A program made the position numbers and the translations under genes. 64,000 nt of DNA from Linanthus parryae (lineage: Eukaryota; Streptophyta; Magnoliopsida; Ericales; Polemoniaceae). The stretch is taken from the NCBI GenBank assembly GCA_023055425.1, contig JALGPY010000001.1, positions 29,873,001 to 29,937,000 on the forward strand. Reading direction: 5' to 3'. The notes under the pieces were generated by a model that was given only the letters and a program-made list of their open reading frames with translations, had not been told where the DNA came from and made no database searches. This document shows positions 1 to 12,045 of this stretch, piece after piece; positions within the stretch are counted from its first letter, which is position 1, and every line of letters starts with the position of its first letter.

Positions 1-117
1 AGGACACGTCAGGAACATGTAAGAATCCACTTTCTTTTGTCTGCCACTCATTCTCTTTCTTCCTAACGTGTCATGTGTTGTATTGATTAGAGCACCATGT
101 GTATTTGCTCTTAGAGC

Positions 118-640
118 AAACAAAAATTTCTCGTTTGGCTGCTATCTAAATAGATAGGCTTTTTATTTTTGCTGCTATCTAGACAAAGAGGCTTTAGTCG
201 CGTATGGATTCTATCTAAACAGATAGGCTTTTTATTTTTGCTGCTATCTAGACAGATAGGCTTGTTATTTTTGATTCTATCTAAACAGATATGCTTGTTA
301 TTTTTGCTGCTAACTAAACAGATAGGCTTTAGTCGCGTATGGATGCTATCTAAATAATTCGGCTTTTTATTTTTGCTGTTATCTATATAGATAGGCTTTT
401 TATTTTTGCTGCTATGTAAACAGATAGGCTTTAGTCGCGTTTGGCTGCTATCTAAACATATAGGTTTTTTATTTTTGCTGCTATCTAAATAGATAGGCTT
501 ATTATTTTTGTTGCTATCTAAAACCGATAGGCTTAAGTCGCGTTTGGCTGCTATCTAAACAGATAGGCTTTTTACTTTTGCTGCTATCGAAACAGATAGG
601 CTTGTGTAATCGACTGCTATCTAGACACATAGGCTTACCC
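118..640. repeat. Minisatellite of about 34 bp in the 3' region of Tat B
   Basis: About fifteen imperfect copies of a roughly 34-bp unit of the form TGCTATCTAAACAGATAGGC followed by a T-rich stretch. Each copy has a short inverted repeat, CTATCT facing AGATAG, around a 2-5 nt spacer. Some units are replaced by a variant with TTTAGTCGCGT. The same core, in a longer unit, occurs in Tat A near 20290-21545. This is the 3' untranslated minisatellite typical of Tat/Ogre elements and has no coding potential of its own. Confidence 0.9.
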
Positions 641-836
641 TCGAGTATTGCTGTAGTGTGGTTAAATGAGTGACAATTGACAAAAGAGCTCCCCTAGGGG
701 AGGGTTATCATCATTAATGGAACCCTCATATGAGAAATTCCAGGAGTGTACGGTGCGTACTGCAAAGCGTAGTAAAGGGAAGGCTAAGAACAGTACCATC
801 ACATATTGGTTGGTGGTGGTAGTCACGTGGCATCTT
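641..836. other. Gap between Tat B gag stop and minisatellite
   Basis: About 200 bp with no recognisable domain on either strand. In Tat A the corresponding place is filled by about 3.6 kb of pol, the antisense gene and further sequence. Here gag is followed almost at once by the repeat array, so this is where an internal deletion joined the two. Confidence 0.6.
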
Positions 837-2838
837 TCAGATGCGGTAACACTTCTTGCCATTGGAGTAGAAACTTCCTACCTGCTTGCCCTCACTGTCA
901 TGCTCGATGACCCTCTTCAGGGTATAAGCATTCTTGTTGAAGGTAACCCTAGGAATTTCTTCCCATGCGGATTTCTTCCCCTTAGGCTCCTCATGCATCA
1001 CCATTACTCCGGCTGGTGACTAGCCTTTGACGTCTTCCCACTTAAGTAGGGGAGTTAACCGAAACGGAGCTGGGGTAGCTTCATATGCCATCTCTGTAAA
1101 CCACACAGCCTCGGGCAGATGTGCTTCCTCTAGATTGAAGGTGTTCACCGAAGCGGGAATTGCGACCGCCTTATCTTTCCAGATAGCTTTCCTCACTTGG
1201 TGAGCTGTAGAAGGTACGACGTCAAAACGATGAATCCATGCTTGACCGATGATCATGTGATAGGTGGTATTGGCGTTGATGACATGAAATTTGGCAGTAC
1301 ACCTGATCTGACCAATCTGGATCCCTAATCGAATCCAGCCAACTGTCATTCTGGAGTCGCCTTCAAAGCCCGTCAACGATGACGGCTTCTTAACAAATTT
1401 GCGTTGAGAGATCCCTGCTAGCTGCAAGGTCTTAAGTGAAATTACATTCACCGTGGCTCACCATCGACAAAGGCCGTTTTATACTCGACGTGATTGATAG
1501 CGGCCATTACGTACAGTGGCCTCTGATGATTGGCGTCAGTCCTCTTGTCCGAATTGTCGAACGTCACGACCAGGCCGCTTAATGGCGCGGGCTTTACGAC
1601 TTTCCCATTAGAGACGACCAATTCTTCCCCATGATCTTCGGCCACTCTTAACATTGCTTTTATCATCTCATGCCTGCAGCCGTTTGAGAAATTCATCTCA
1701 TCGAAGAACTTAACGATCTTGGCACAATTCTTTATCCGCTCAGCGCGCGAATTTTCGGTGTCGATGTCGTAGCCCTCATCTTCATGGATTTTCGCGATCG
1801 CGGGAGTCTGTACATCTTCGACGCCCTCAATGTCCGCGATTGTAATCATGGCTATTTCCTTCCCCTTGGCTCATGTGCATGAGACGACAAGGGGTTGTCA
1901 CGTACGTCTTTGGACGAAACATCAACGACTAGCTGCCCCTCCTTGATTTGCCTATCTATCAACAACCTGAGCTTTTTGCACTCTCTTGCGGGGTGCATGA
2001 CCTGTCTGTGGCATTCGCACCACCTGGGGTCTCTCAGTTGCTCCCCTGTTGGCCTATGCTCTAGCGCAGGTAAAATTTCATCCTTCCGCCATTCTTTTCA
2101 GAGGGTTATGGCGTCGTCAATTGAGCATGGTAAGGGTGGCGCCTCCTTTGGTGTGGATCGCTTGTGCTTCGGGAGGATGACATTGTATGCACATCAATAT
2201 CTCGCCCTTTCTTGTAGTTGAACATTCCGATCCTGAAGCTAGACCTGGCAGGTGAGAGGTCATGGACGCTCTTCCTCTTCATCTTTTCCACCAGCGGCTC
2301 AACATGCCCGGTGCCTTCAATCAACCTTGAAAACGTTGGCATATTCAAGTTGATTAGCATACCTTTATACTCGTCACGCATGCCTTGAAGGCATATTTCC
2401 ACCAGTCGGCTTTCCAAGACATCGTCGACGCATTCCAAGGACTTGGCCCTGAATATCTTGATGAAAACGACTCTCTCTTCGTCATGCCTCTGGTACATGC
2501 GGGAGAGGTGGATGGTGGTGACCTTTTCTTTTACTTGGAAGAATTTGGTATAGAAATTTTTCATCATGTCTTCCCATGTCTTGACAGATCCTGCTTCCAA
2601 AGTCCTTTGCCACTTGTATGCGACAGCCCCCAAAAGACTTAGGAAATTCACGCATCAACAACCTGGTGTCAACTCCATGTGGGCCCATCATGTCAAAGAA
2701 TCGCATCACGTGTTCGTGCGCATTCTCACTGACTTCATCAAATTTATCCCACTTGGGTGCCCTGTACCCGGCAGGGTTAGGCATCAAGTAAATTTCGCGC
2801 GGAATGGGAGGCGCGATGTCAACCTTCGGGATCACAGT
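837..2838 (-). pseudogene. Tat B gag-protease, C-terminal part, frameshifted
   Basis: Reading minus, the pieces follow the Tat A gag-protease in order: a capsid segment with PPIPREIYLMPNPAGY (near 2760-2830), the KTWEDMMKNFYTKFF region, the zinc-finger-like and linker region, a protease segment, and a C-terminal tail ending FYSNGKKCYRI with a TGA at 837-839. The frame is broken several times (near 2490-2640, near 2100-2240, and at the protease active site near 1450, where the frame stops just after the VDG motif), so no functional polyprotein can be made. The 5' part of gag lies at 29178-29751 beyond the nested Copia A. Confidence 0.9.
2834..2838. repeat. Target-site duplication of Copia A (left), acagt
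   Basis: The five bases acagt precede the TG of the left LTR and recur at 29178-29182 directly after the right LTR. Removing the element and one copy joins Tat B gag in frame (residues SLADTV then IPKVD), matching SLADTIIPKLD in Tat A. Confidence 0.92.
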
Positions 2839-4356
2839 TGTTGAGTCAAGATCCCTGAATGTGAATGTGCTTTGGTTGGTAATTGTTTTGAGTGATGAAA
2901 GACAAAAGGATAAGGCATAAGCAGCAATGCATTTCTGTTATCTCAAGGCCTTGAGATTGACTAAACTTCAAAGCCTTGAGTTATCTTATTCTGCTATATG
3001 TTCTAACATTTCTGTGTCGCATAATTGGTTATCTGATTATGCAAATCAGTGGTTTACTTGCATATACTTTTGGATTATACTATTTATATATCTAACACAA
3101 TTGCAGATGATCAGAACAGGAAGAATCAAAGCTTTCTGGGTTTAACTTTGAAATTCTGTGAAGTAGGTTCAGAGCTCCAAGGCCTTGAGATATGCCTTGA
3201 GCTGCTGACATATTTTTACAGAACTTAGTTGATTCTTTCTTGCAGGATGTGATGCTTAGTATTGTGATTATTTACTCACTTCTAAGTATCTTAAACTTGG
3301 TTTTCATGATTCATATGTTTTAGAAGATATACAGGTTATTGTTCTAAGTTTGTTAAAACAGTTTTATCAGAAACTGTATAACCAAACAGTCTTCGTACTG
3401 TTAGCTTTCTGGATGTTGTTGTTGCAGTGTTTCAATGCTGTTGCAGGGTTGTTAAACGTGCAGGAGCAATATCAACAAACTCCAACGAATATACACTTGA
3501 AGTTGTTTGAATTTAAGTTGAAAACAGAAGGAGGATTTGTAGGAACTGAGATCCTAAAATCTCTCAATCAGTTGCAGCTGTGGATAAAAGAGACTGGTTT
3601 GAATTTTAAAGAAAGCAAGGAGGCTTGCAGAATACTCTGAGAGGTGTGACAAAATCGTGGGAGATCATTCATTCAAACACACAATCATTCAAGCTTCATC
3701 CAGATTCCTGAAGATCAAATCAATCCAGTTTTCCAGAAGAACACTTCCAGGCTTCAACATCTTATCTTCATACTGTGTTCTTCATTTGTACTTCTATCTG
3801 TGTATCTCTAGATTATCTTAAACCTCACTTAAACCTAGTGGTTGGTTGTTCAAGTGAACAACAAGAGGTACTTGTTAGCTCAACAGTTAGTAGCTGGAAC
3901 TAGATAGGTTTAGAACCACAAGCTGTATAGGTGTAAGGGAAATCACTTCGGCTTGAAGATCTGGGGTTGTTTTTGTGTGAGTAATAAGAAGTGTTTGCCC
4001 AATCCTGGTGGGATTAGATCCCTCAGGCAGAGATTAGGTCCATTGGGACTGAACTCTGTAAATTTCTTTGTGTTCTTTACTTTTTTGTGTGATTATTATC
4101 TGCTGCACACAACTCAAATCAAACTAGGTTTAAAAAGCTGTTTAGAATTGTTCACAGCTCAAGGCCTTTAAGCTTACTATTTAGCCTTTGTAAGTTTCAG
4201 ACAGTTTACAAAATCTCAAGGCCTTGAGATTAGAGTTTCACACAAAGATTTCCTGTTAAAATTTAAGTTTTGCAAAAAAGTTTCCATACTCTATTCAACC
4301 CCCCCCCCCTTCTAGAGTATTTAGGTCCTGTATTTAGTCTACATTACACACTTTCA
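2839..4356 (+). repeat. Copia A 5' LTR
   Basis: Begins TGTTGAGTCAAG and ends CTTTCA, two bases before the primer-binding site. It matches 12057-13185 plus 28804-29177 with scattered substitutions and small indels, so it is older than Tat A. It contains several copies of a palindrome CTCAAGGCCTTGAG (2942, near 3178, 4215). Small open frames in it (2927-3145, 3350-3640, 3953-4171) have no recognisable product. Confidence 0.93.
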
Positions 4357-4358
4357 AT

Positions 4359-4372
4359 TGGTATCAGAGCTT
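4359..4372 (+). other. Copia A primer-binding site (initiator tRNA-Met)
   Basis: TGGTATCAGAGCTT is complementary to the 3' end of plant initiator tRNA-Met, the usual primer of Copia elements. It starts two bases after the LTR end. Confidence 0.93.
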
Positions 4373-4407
4373 GTGTCACTGTTTTTAGATTTAACAATCT
4401 GGTGACT

Positions 4408-5676
4408 ATGAGTAATGTAAGAGATGGTGGATTCTCACAAGGAAGGGCAGCCAACAGACCTCCATTGTTCTGTGGTGATAACTTCATGCATTGGAAGGCT
4501 TTGATGAAGATGTTCATCATAGATCAAGACATGGAACTATGGTCAATAGTTCAAAATGGTCCTCATGAGTACTACACTACAATTGATGGAGTCAGAACTG
4601 TCAAGTCTGAGGAAAATCTTTCAGTCACTGAACTGGAAAAGGTATCAAAAAATTACAAGGCTATGAATTTGCTATACTGTGCTTTAAATGCAGATGAGTT
4701 CAACAGAGTATCAAACTGCAAGAGTGCCAAAGAAGAGTGGGATAAATTGGTGGTGACATATGAAGGAACCAGCCAGGTTAAGCAGACAAAAATCAACATA
4801 CTACTGAGGCCATATGAGTTGTTCAAGATGAATTCAGATGAGACCATCAAGGAAATGTTCAAAAGATTCACTGATGTGGTAAACAACCTGGAGTCATTGG
4901 GAAAGAAGTTCTCAAATGAAGAGAAGGTCAGAAAGATTCTGAGAAGTTTCCCAATAGCCAAGTGGGAGCCGAAGACAACAGCCATTGAGGAAGCTCAGGA
5001 CTTGAGTCTTCTTCAGCTAGATGATCTACAAGGAAAGCTGCTCACTCATGAAATGTCTATGAAGGATGTGGAAGGTGATATGAGTGAAAATATCAGGATC
5101 CTAGCTCTTAAGGCAAAAGACAATGAAAAATCGCAAAGCCTTGAGACTGAGGAGGAACCTGGTGATGAAGAGGCTTTAGCATTGATCTCCAAGGCCTTGG
5201 CCAGGATTCTCAAAAAGAAAAGAAACTCTGGTAACAGGGATTACAACAGAGAGAGATCAATACCCTCAGGCAGCAAGGATTACAAAGGTAAATCTTCATC
5301 ACAGTCACATAAAACTAAAGTAATGAATTGTTTTGAGTGTGGTGATGCAGATCATTTAGTAAGGGACTGTACACAAAAGAAGAAGAACATGAATTTTCAG
5401 AAGAAGGATGGTGACAACAGAAGGAATAAATCCATGATGGCTTCTTGGAGTGATTCTGATTCATCAAGTGACTCAAACACAGAAGAAGAGCAAGCAAACT
5501 TATGCTTCATGGCAAAGCAAAATGAGGAAAGTTCATCAGACAGACACATTGAAGACATGGTAAAAAATTTACTTGCTAGTCCTTCTGATGTACTTCCTGA
5601 AATTCTCAAAATTATGTTTTTAAATGAGGAAAGTTATAGAAATGAGATTTCTACTTTAAAGATTAAGATTCATTAG
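4408..5676 (+). CDS. Copia A Gag (UBN2-type) polyprotein segment
   Basis: Capsid/nucleocapsid protein that packages element RNA into cytoplasmic particles. I take the ATG at 4408 (MSNVRDGG), just past the primer-binding site; the open frame starts further upstream only because the LTR happens to be open. The first 250 residues have the UBN2/DUF4219 gag pattern (FCGDNFMHWKALMKMF, AKEEWDKLVVTYEG, LRPYELFKMNSDETI). A CCHC zinc knuckle, CFECGDADHLVRDC, follows near residue 310, then a Ser/Asp/Glu-rich tract. The frame ends at a TAG (5674) where related elements run on into protease; the same frame reopens downstream, so this is a premature stop in a gag-pol polyprotein. The tail contains a SQSLETEEE segment encoded by a copy of the element's repeated palindrome. 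Confidence 0.88.
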   Translation: MSNVRDGGFSQGRAANRPPLFCGDNFMHWKALMKMFIIDQDMELWSIVQNGPHEYYTTIDGVRTVKSEENLSVTELEKVSKNYKAMNLLYCALNADEFNRVSNCKSAKEEWDKLVVTYEGTSQVKQTKINILLRPYELFKMNSDETIKEMFKRFTDVVNNLESLGKKFSNEEKVRKILRSFPIAKWEPKTTAIEEAQDLSLLQLDDLQGKLLTHEMSMKDVEGDMSENIRILALKAKDNEKSQSLETEEEPGDEEALALISKALARILKKKRNSGNRDYNRERSIPSGSKDYKGKSSSQSHKTKVMNCFECGDADHLVRDCTQKKKNMNFQKKDGDNRRNKSMMASWSDSDSSSDSNTEEEQANLCFMAKQNEESSSDRHIEDMVKNLLASPSDVLPEILKIMFLNEESYRNEISTLKIKIH

Positions 5677-7300
5677 CAGGTAAAAGAAAACCTGGACCTT
5701 GTGTTTTCAAACAAAACTGTTGAAGTTTCTTAGACTAATCCGGAAAAAGACTTCAAGGCCTTGGACAGCAGGTTCAAAGTCTTGAAGGCACAGATAAAAG
5801 AGGTTGTTGATCAAAACACTCTTTTAACTGAAAGATATGCTTATCTAAAGGCTCATTCTGAGAATTTAGAACAATAGATCTGTACTTTGACTGAGAAACT
5901 TCAAGAGTCCAAGAAGGTCCTAGCTAAGTTTACAGGCTCAGAACATAATCTGAATCTCGTTCTTGGAGGAAGTCTGAAATCAATGCATAAAAGTGGGATT
6001 GGCTATAATCCAAATTTTCCAAAGAAAGGCCAATTTACTTTTGTCAAATTTGGTAGCAGACATTCTCCAAAATGTCATTACTGTGGAAAAATTGGTCATG
6101 TCAAATTAACTTGTCCCTTCAGAAGATCAGAACCTCACATTATGAGGAATACTTATCCTTATCAGCTTAAGGGACAAGTTAGGCAGATTTGGGTTCCAAA
6201 AGGAATTAGGCCACCAAATATGGCTGATTCTGAGTATGACTCAAAGTTCTGCACTTGGTCTAACAGCCTGTTGAGGCAATGCTTTATTTTATTGCAGGAT
6301 GTCACCAAGGCCTTGAAAGATCTGAAATGGATTTTAGACAGTGGATGTTCCAGACATATGAGTGGAAAGAGGTCTCTCTTTACTGAACTTACAGAAAAAT
6401 CTGGAGGAACAATCACACTTGGTGACAAAGCAAAATGCAATATCATTGGTAAAGGTAGTATTGTTAATGGTTCTACAAATTCTATATCTGATGTTTATCT
6501 GGTAGATGGACTTAAGTATAATTTGCTTAGTATCTCTCAGTAATGTGATAAAGGTTATAAAGTTGTATTTGATAAGGATAAATGTGTGGTGCAAGATGAG
6601 AAATCTGGTGATTGCATACTCACTGCTCCTAGATCATATAATCTATATGCTATGAATACTAACAGTGTTGCAGGTGACAAGCTAAAATGCCTCAAGGCCT
6701 TGAAGGAAGATTCAAAGCTTTGGAACATAAAGCTTGGGAATATTAGTATACATACTTTGAACAAACTCATATCAAAGGACTTGGTAAGAGGTTCACCATC
6801 ACAGAAATTTTCAGATGATGAGGTTTGCAAGGCATGGGTACAAGGTAAGCAGACCAGAAGCTCTTTCAAGCCAAAGAACTTTGTAAGTACTTCTAGACCC
6901 TTAGAATTGATGTACATGGACTTGTGTGGTCCTATGAGAGTTCAAACCCCAAAAGGTAAAAGGTATATGCTTGTTATAATTGATGATTATTCTAGATTTA
7001 CTTGGGTGATGTTTATTAGAGACAAAACTGAAGCTTTATCTGAGTTTTCTAGATTGAGCAAAGCAAATTTACCTGTTTCATCCATTAGGAGCGATCATGG
7101 TAGAGAGTTTGATCAACTTGAATTTGATTTGTTTTGTGCAAAGCATGGCATTTCACACAACTTTTCTGCACCTAAACTCCACAGCAAAATGGAGTAGTTG
7201 AAAGGAAAAATAGGACACTTGAGGATATGTCCAGAACCATGCTTCTTGAAAGTAATTTGCCAAATTTTCATGGGAAGAAGTTGTTAACACTGCCAATTAT
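5677..7300 (+). pseudogene. Copia A protease and integrase, with stop codons
   Basis: This continues in the gag frame with TAG/TAA codons at 5674, about 5731, about 5875 and 6541. A second CCHC knuckle (CHYCGKIGHVKLTC) lies near 6075. The aspartic protease has its active site in WILDSGCSRHMSG near 6335. A GAG-pre-integrase segment is followed by the integrase core (LELMYMDLCGPM near 6905, the first catalytic Asp; SIRSDHGREFD near 7085, the second). A one-base deletion near 7178 shifts the frame just before the PQQNGVVERKNR motif with the catalytic Glu, after which the next frame carries the rest of pol. The product would normally mature particle proteins and insert cDNA. As read it is inactive. 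Confidence 0.9.
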
Positions 7301-9474
7301 GTGCTGAATAGATGCTTGATCAGACCTATTTTGAAAAAGACTCCCTATGAATTGTTTAAAGGCAGAAAGCCTACTGTTTCTTATTTTAAGCCCTTTGGTT
7401 GTATCTGTTTTGTGCATAATAATGGTAGAGACAATCTTGGTAAGTTTGATGCTAGAAGTGATGAAGGTGTATTTCTTGGATATTCTCAAACTAGCAAAGC
7501 TTATAGAATTTATAATAGAAAAACTAAGATTGTGGAAGAGAGCATTCATGTAATTTTTGATGAAAGTACTAAGGATTCTCTGAGTGAAAGTTTTGCAGAT
7601 CTAGATTTGAACAAGCATGAATCAGATGATGATATTGTGAAAGAAGATAAAGGCAAAACAAATGTACAAAATCAACCAGCAGAATCTCAAGGCCTTGAAC
7701 CTCCTGCTGAACCAAAATCTCAAAGCCTTGAGACAGAAGCTGAAACTTTCTATGATGCTCCCTCTACTGTTTCAAGGACCCAAAGCCTTGAAGGAGAATA
7801 CTCCTGGGTACCAAGAAAGAAGTTTAAGTACCTTACAGACCATCCAGATGACAACATTATATCAGATCCATCAACTGGAACACAGACAAGAGGACATTTA
7901 AAGAACTTGTGTGCTTTTAGTGCATTTCTATCTTTTATTGAGCCTAAGAATACCAAGGAAGCTCTGAAAGATGCAGAATGGATTATTGCAATGCAGAGTG
8001 AGCTGAATGAGTTTGAAAGGAACAAGGTTTGGAATCTGGTACCTAGAACTAAAGATAAATCAGTTATTGGAACCAGATGTGTATTCAGAAACAAGCTTGA
8101 TGAGAATGGCAAAGTGGTAAGAAATAAAACAAGACTGGTAGCTCAAGGATATAATCAGGAAGAAGGTATAGATTATGAGGAGACTTTTTCTCCTGTTGCC
8201 AGGTTAGAAGCTATTAGAATACTTCTTGCATTTGCATCTCACAATCACATGAAGCTTTATCAAATGAATGTTAAATGTTCTTTTCTAAATGGATATTTAC
8301 AAGAAGATGTTTTTGTAGAACAACCTCCTGGTTTTGAAGACGAAAATTTTCCTGATCATGTTTATAAAGTGGATAAAGCTCTCTATGGTTTAAAACAAGC
8401 TCCAAGGTCTTGGTATGACAGACTTTCAAAATTTCTACTTGAAAACAATTTCAGAAGAGGCTTAGTTGACAAAACTCTTTTCATTAAACACCAAAAAAGT
8501 GATCTGTTAGTAGTTCAGATTTATGTAGATGATATATTATTTGGTGCTACTAATGATGCTCTTTCAAAAGAGTTTTCTAGTCTGATGTGCAAGGAGTTTG
8601 AGATGAGCATAATGGGTGAACTGAATTTCTTTCTTGGACTTCATATATTACAAATGAAGAAAGGAATTTTTGTGCATCAAGGAAAATATACCAAGGACTT
8701 ATTGAATAAGTACAACATGTCACAGTCCAAGGTGCTTAAGACCCCTATGAGTTCATCACTCTCTTTAGACAAAGATTCAACTGGTAAGCGTGTGAATCAG
8801 AAGGAATACAGAGGTATAATTGGATCACTATTATATTTAATTGCTAGCAGATCTGACATTATGTTCAGTGTCTGTATGTGTGCTAGATTTCAAGCAGATC
8901 CTAAGGAAAGTCATCTAACTGCAGTTAAAAGAATTTTTAGATATTTGAATGGAACCAGAGACTTAGGGTTTTGGTATCCAAGAAGATCTAATTTTATGTT
9001 GAGTGGCTATTCAGATGCAGATTTTGCAGATATTAAGTAGATAGGAAAAGTACTTCTGGATGCTGTTAATTTCTCGGATCTTCATTGATCAGTTGGCATT
9101 CCAAAAAGCAAAATTATGTAGCATTATCAACTGCAGAAGCTGAATATATTGCAGCCGGTGCTTGTTGTTCACAAGTGTTATGGATTGCTCAGCAACTTAG
9201 AGATCTTGGCTACAACTTCAGAAATGTGCCAATTCATTGTGACAGTACAAGTGCTATTTCAATCTCTAAGAATCCAGTTCAGCACTCAAGGACAAAGCAC
9301 ATAGATGTGAGACATAATTTCCTTAGAGATCATGCAGAACAAGGTGATTTTGTTTTAAATTTTATCTCTACTTCAATGCAGATTGCTGATATTTTCACTA
9401 AACCTTTGCCAGATGATAGGTTTTCATCTCTAAGGCTTGAATTGGGGATGTTAAACAAGGATGCATTGGCTTAG
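7301..9474 (+). pseudogene. Copia A reverse transcriptase and RNase H
   Basis: One open frame of 579 codons covers the end of integrase (VLNRCLIRPILKKTPYELFKGRKP), a low-complexity linker and the whole Ty1/copia reverse transcriptase. The first catalytic motif reads MNVKCSFLNG where family members usually have MDVKSAFLNG, so the catalytic Asp is lost; the second, YVDDILFGATND, is kept. A single-base deletion near 9031 moves the frame, and RNase H continues at 9085-9474 (WHSKKQNYVALSTAEAEYIA, CDSTSAISISKNPVQHSRTKHIDVRHNFLRD). The linker has three SQ(S/G)LE-type peptides (near 7686, 7717 and 7780) that are translations of the dispersed CTCAAGGCCTTGAG palindrome. Confidence 0.9.
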
Positions 9475-9924
9475 GGGGAGTATTAGTACATATATGTGTA
9501 TATGTGCTGGAATCTCAAAGCCTTGAGATTATACTTTCTGAAGCCTTGAAAGTATAGCTCAAAGCTTTGAAGTTTCTCAAATTGCAGAAAATCTCAAGGC
9601 CTTGAGATTGTTCTCCAGGTCTTGATAATATCTGTATTTATTTTTTAAAAAAATTGGATCATCAAATATGATATATTATCTTTTTAGATACTTGTATAAT
9701 ATTTGAATTACTCAGAGAATTTTCTAAAATATCCCAAAAAGATTTTTCAAGATCCTATTTTTGCATGTTGATATTGCAGAGTCCTTTTATGACTCATCCT
9801 TTCCAACCTATTTAAGGTGAAAGTCAGGGCTTTTTCTTCTCATTCTCTTTCAATTTTCTGCGACTACTCTCTCTCTCTCAATTCCTCTCAATCACATTCT
9901 CTTCTCAAAACCCTAAACCCTAAA
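9475..9924 (+). other. Copia A spacer between pol and the 3' extra gene
   Basis: AT-rich, no open frame of note. It starts with GGGGGAGTATTAG, a purine run common after Copia pol. It contains three or four palindrome copies (near 9512, 9540 and 9593) and a CT-rich stretch (near 9865-9905) that could serve as leader for the downstream gene. Confidence 0.6.
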
Positions 9925-11692
9925 ATGGAGCGCAAATCAGCCAGAATTCAGCAACAGGGAAAGCCCTCTGGCAGATCCAAGTTTTGAGAAAACAAGAAGG
10001 AGAAGATAGTTATTTCTGATTCAGATTCAGAAAATACTCAAAGCTTGCATGAGGACACCCTTCTGCAAAGAAGTCAAGGACAAAGAAGGGAGATGAAGGC
10101 TCAAGTGTTGATCCACAACAGGAGACTCAGGGTGGTGATCAACCTAGGTCAGAGAAGAAGAAAGGGGGAGAAAAGAAAAAGGCTACTGAAGAGGAAAAAG
10201 AGAAATCAACTCAGGAAAGCCAGAAGAAACCAACTGAAGGAGGAAAAGAAAAGACCAAACCCTCTGAGAAGAAGACTAGGGTTAAGCAAGTTGCTGCTGC
10301 AACTAAGAAAGGATATCAAGGTAAGAATGTACTTCCAACTGAGTGGTTTGTTAGTTCTGAAGTTAGAACTGTTTGGATGCAAGGATATGCATAATCTAAG
10401 GTAGCTTTCTGTAGCATGATTTCTGATGAGTTATTGGATAAACTGGACATAGAATGCATGAGAAAGTTGAGGGAAACTGCTGTTTGGAAGGTTCTAAATC
10501 CTAGTTCAAAGGCCTATCCTAGGTTAACTAGGTTATTTTATCCGAACTTGGTGTCTGAAGGTGATGATAGAATAGTTTTAACCTCTAAAGTGGCTGGTGT
10601 GGATTTGAGGTTAGATCATAGGACTTTTGCCAAAGTCTTGGGCATTCCTAGAAAATACAATGTAGGAGATTATCCTGATAGGAAGGAGTGTCTGGATAAG
10701 GCAAAGGAGATGTTCTTTATTGAAGGTGTTCCCTCTGGTCCAAAGCAGTTGACACATTCTGTGCTCAACTGTGAAGCCAAAATTTTGTTTACTATTCTGA
10801 TGAGGAGTGTAGTTCCCAGGGAGAACTCAAGGGAGTTAGTAACTGATAAGGTTCTTATTTTTATGTATTTGATATCTCAAGGGTTTGAGATAGATTTGCC
10901 AACAATTGTTGTGGAGCATATGATTTATTGTGCAACCAGGACTAGAAACCATCCTCTTCCATATGCCAACCTGTTACCTCTTTTCTTTGAATATTTTGAT
11001 GTGCCTGTGAAATGAGAAGAAAAGATTACTGGAGGTTTTGGGTTGATATATGAGATTGCACTTCAGAGGATTGGAGTAGTTCAGACTGGGAAAGGGCATT
11101 GGAAATTTTATTCTGATTTGTCAAAGGAAGAACTTGTTGAGAAGGAGTTTGTGAAGCCTAAGGTGACTGCATCTCGGAAAGGACAAGCCAATGAGGATTA
11201 CTCTTTGCTGGTTGAGAAGTTAGAAGATCAGCAGGTTGAGATTGAAGATCTCAGACAAAGGTTGTTTGACCTGTCAACTGAATTCAACCAGTTCAAGGGC
11301 TTGATGAATGTTATGAATGGGAAGTTGGATGTTGTCATCAAGGGCTTGAATCCGGAGAAGATATCTTCTGCAACTAGTCATGACACCAGTGTGGATTCAG
11401 AAGAGAAGCTGGGAGATTTTCATAAGAAGAAGAAGAAGCCAATTCCAATAGTGCTAACTTCAAAAGATTTGTATGAACAAACTGATGAAGAAGATGATGG
11501 TGAAGAAACAGGTGTTGATGCAGCTACAGAGGTAGATTCAGTATAGGCTAAGAAGAAAGTGGATGAGATAATCCAAGAAGTGGTTGCTGAAGTTGAAGCT
11601 GAAAAAGAAGGTAATCAGTCTGCAGAAGATGCTGCAAGTGAGGAAGAAATAGAAGAAGGCTCAGAAAAAGGCCAGACATCAAAGAAGAAGTG
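9925..11692 (+). pseudogene. Copia A 3' extra gene (plant-transposon-protein / env-like region)
   Basis: An ATG at 9925 opens a frame that is soon broken by a TGA and a shift near 10055. A Lys/Glu-rich low-complexity stretch then leads into a conserved block at about 10320-11015 (LPTEWFVSSEVRTVW, WKVLNPSSKAYPRLTRLFYPNL, SKVAGVDLRLDHRTFAKVLGIPRKYNVG). This resembles the putative plant transposon protein domain found downstream of pol in SIRE-like elements. A TGA at 11012 separates it from 11043-11546, whose centre (about residues 55-110) is a predicted coiled coil (VEKLEDQQVEIEDLRQRLFDLSTEF), followed by an acidic tail. A colinear copy in Copia D shows this is an inherited part of the family. 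I see no signal peptide or transmembrane helix, so I would not call it an envelope protein. Confidence 0.75.
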
Positions 11693-12045
11693 AAGATCAG
11701 AGACTGCCAAAGCCTTGACCCTCTATCTCATTCTCTTCTATCTTTTCTGTCTCAAGGCCTTGACTTTTTAGCTATTTTTTTTTTAAGTTTATTTTCAGAC
11801 TCTGAGTAATGATCCTACATTTCTTCAACCTTATTTGATGAAAGTCAAAAAGGGGGAGAATTAATGTGGTATTTGTCTTCTGTTTGCAGTATTTGGAGTA
11901 ATAATAAGAATGTCTAGTTTTCTTTCTGTGGTATTTTGTAATGTTTATTCTCACTGGTTATCTGTTTGGGTATTTTGTGGTTATTTAATTTTTTAATATG
12001 AGTGGCAGGAAGATCTATACAAGACTGTAGGTTTTGTCTTTCATC
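11693..12045 (+). other. Copia A 3' untranslated region
   Basis: No coding signal. Contains two palindrome copies (near 11708 and 11752) and AAAGGGGGAGAA near 11850, a possible second purine tract 200 bp before the main one. Confidence 0.6.

Larger units (their letters stand above)
1..2838 (-). mobile_element. Tat-lineage Ty3/gypsy element B, 3' portion (degenerate, pol-less)
   Basis: Left part of an old Tat-type LTR retrotransposon transcribed from the minus strand. It holds the C-terminal two thirds of gag-protease (837-2838) and, directly downstream, a short-period minisatellite. It stops abruptly at 2838, where Copia A is inserted, and resumes at 29178: reading across the duplicated acagt restores one gag frame that matches the gag of the intact Tat A. 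No reverse transcriptase, RNase H or integrase lies between the gag stop and the minisatellite, so this copy lacks pol. Its 3' LTR is outside the window. Assignment to Tat is by similarity to Tat A within this window. Confidence 0.85.

Noticed and set aside
9925..11692. Calling the Copia A 3' extra gene an envelope
   Set aside because: No signal peptide, transmembrane segment or fusion-like region is visible; the conserved block resembles the plant transposon protein domain instead.
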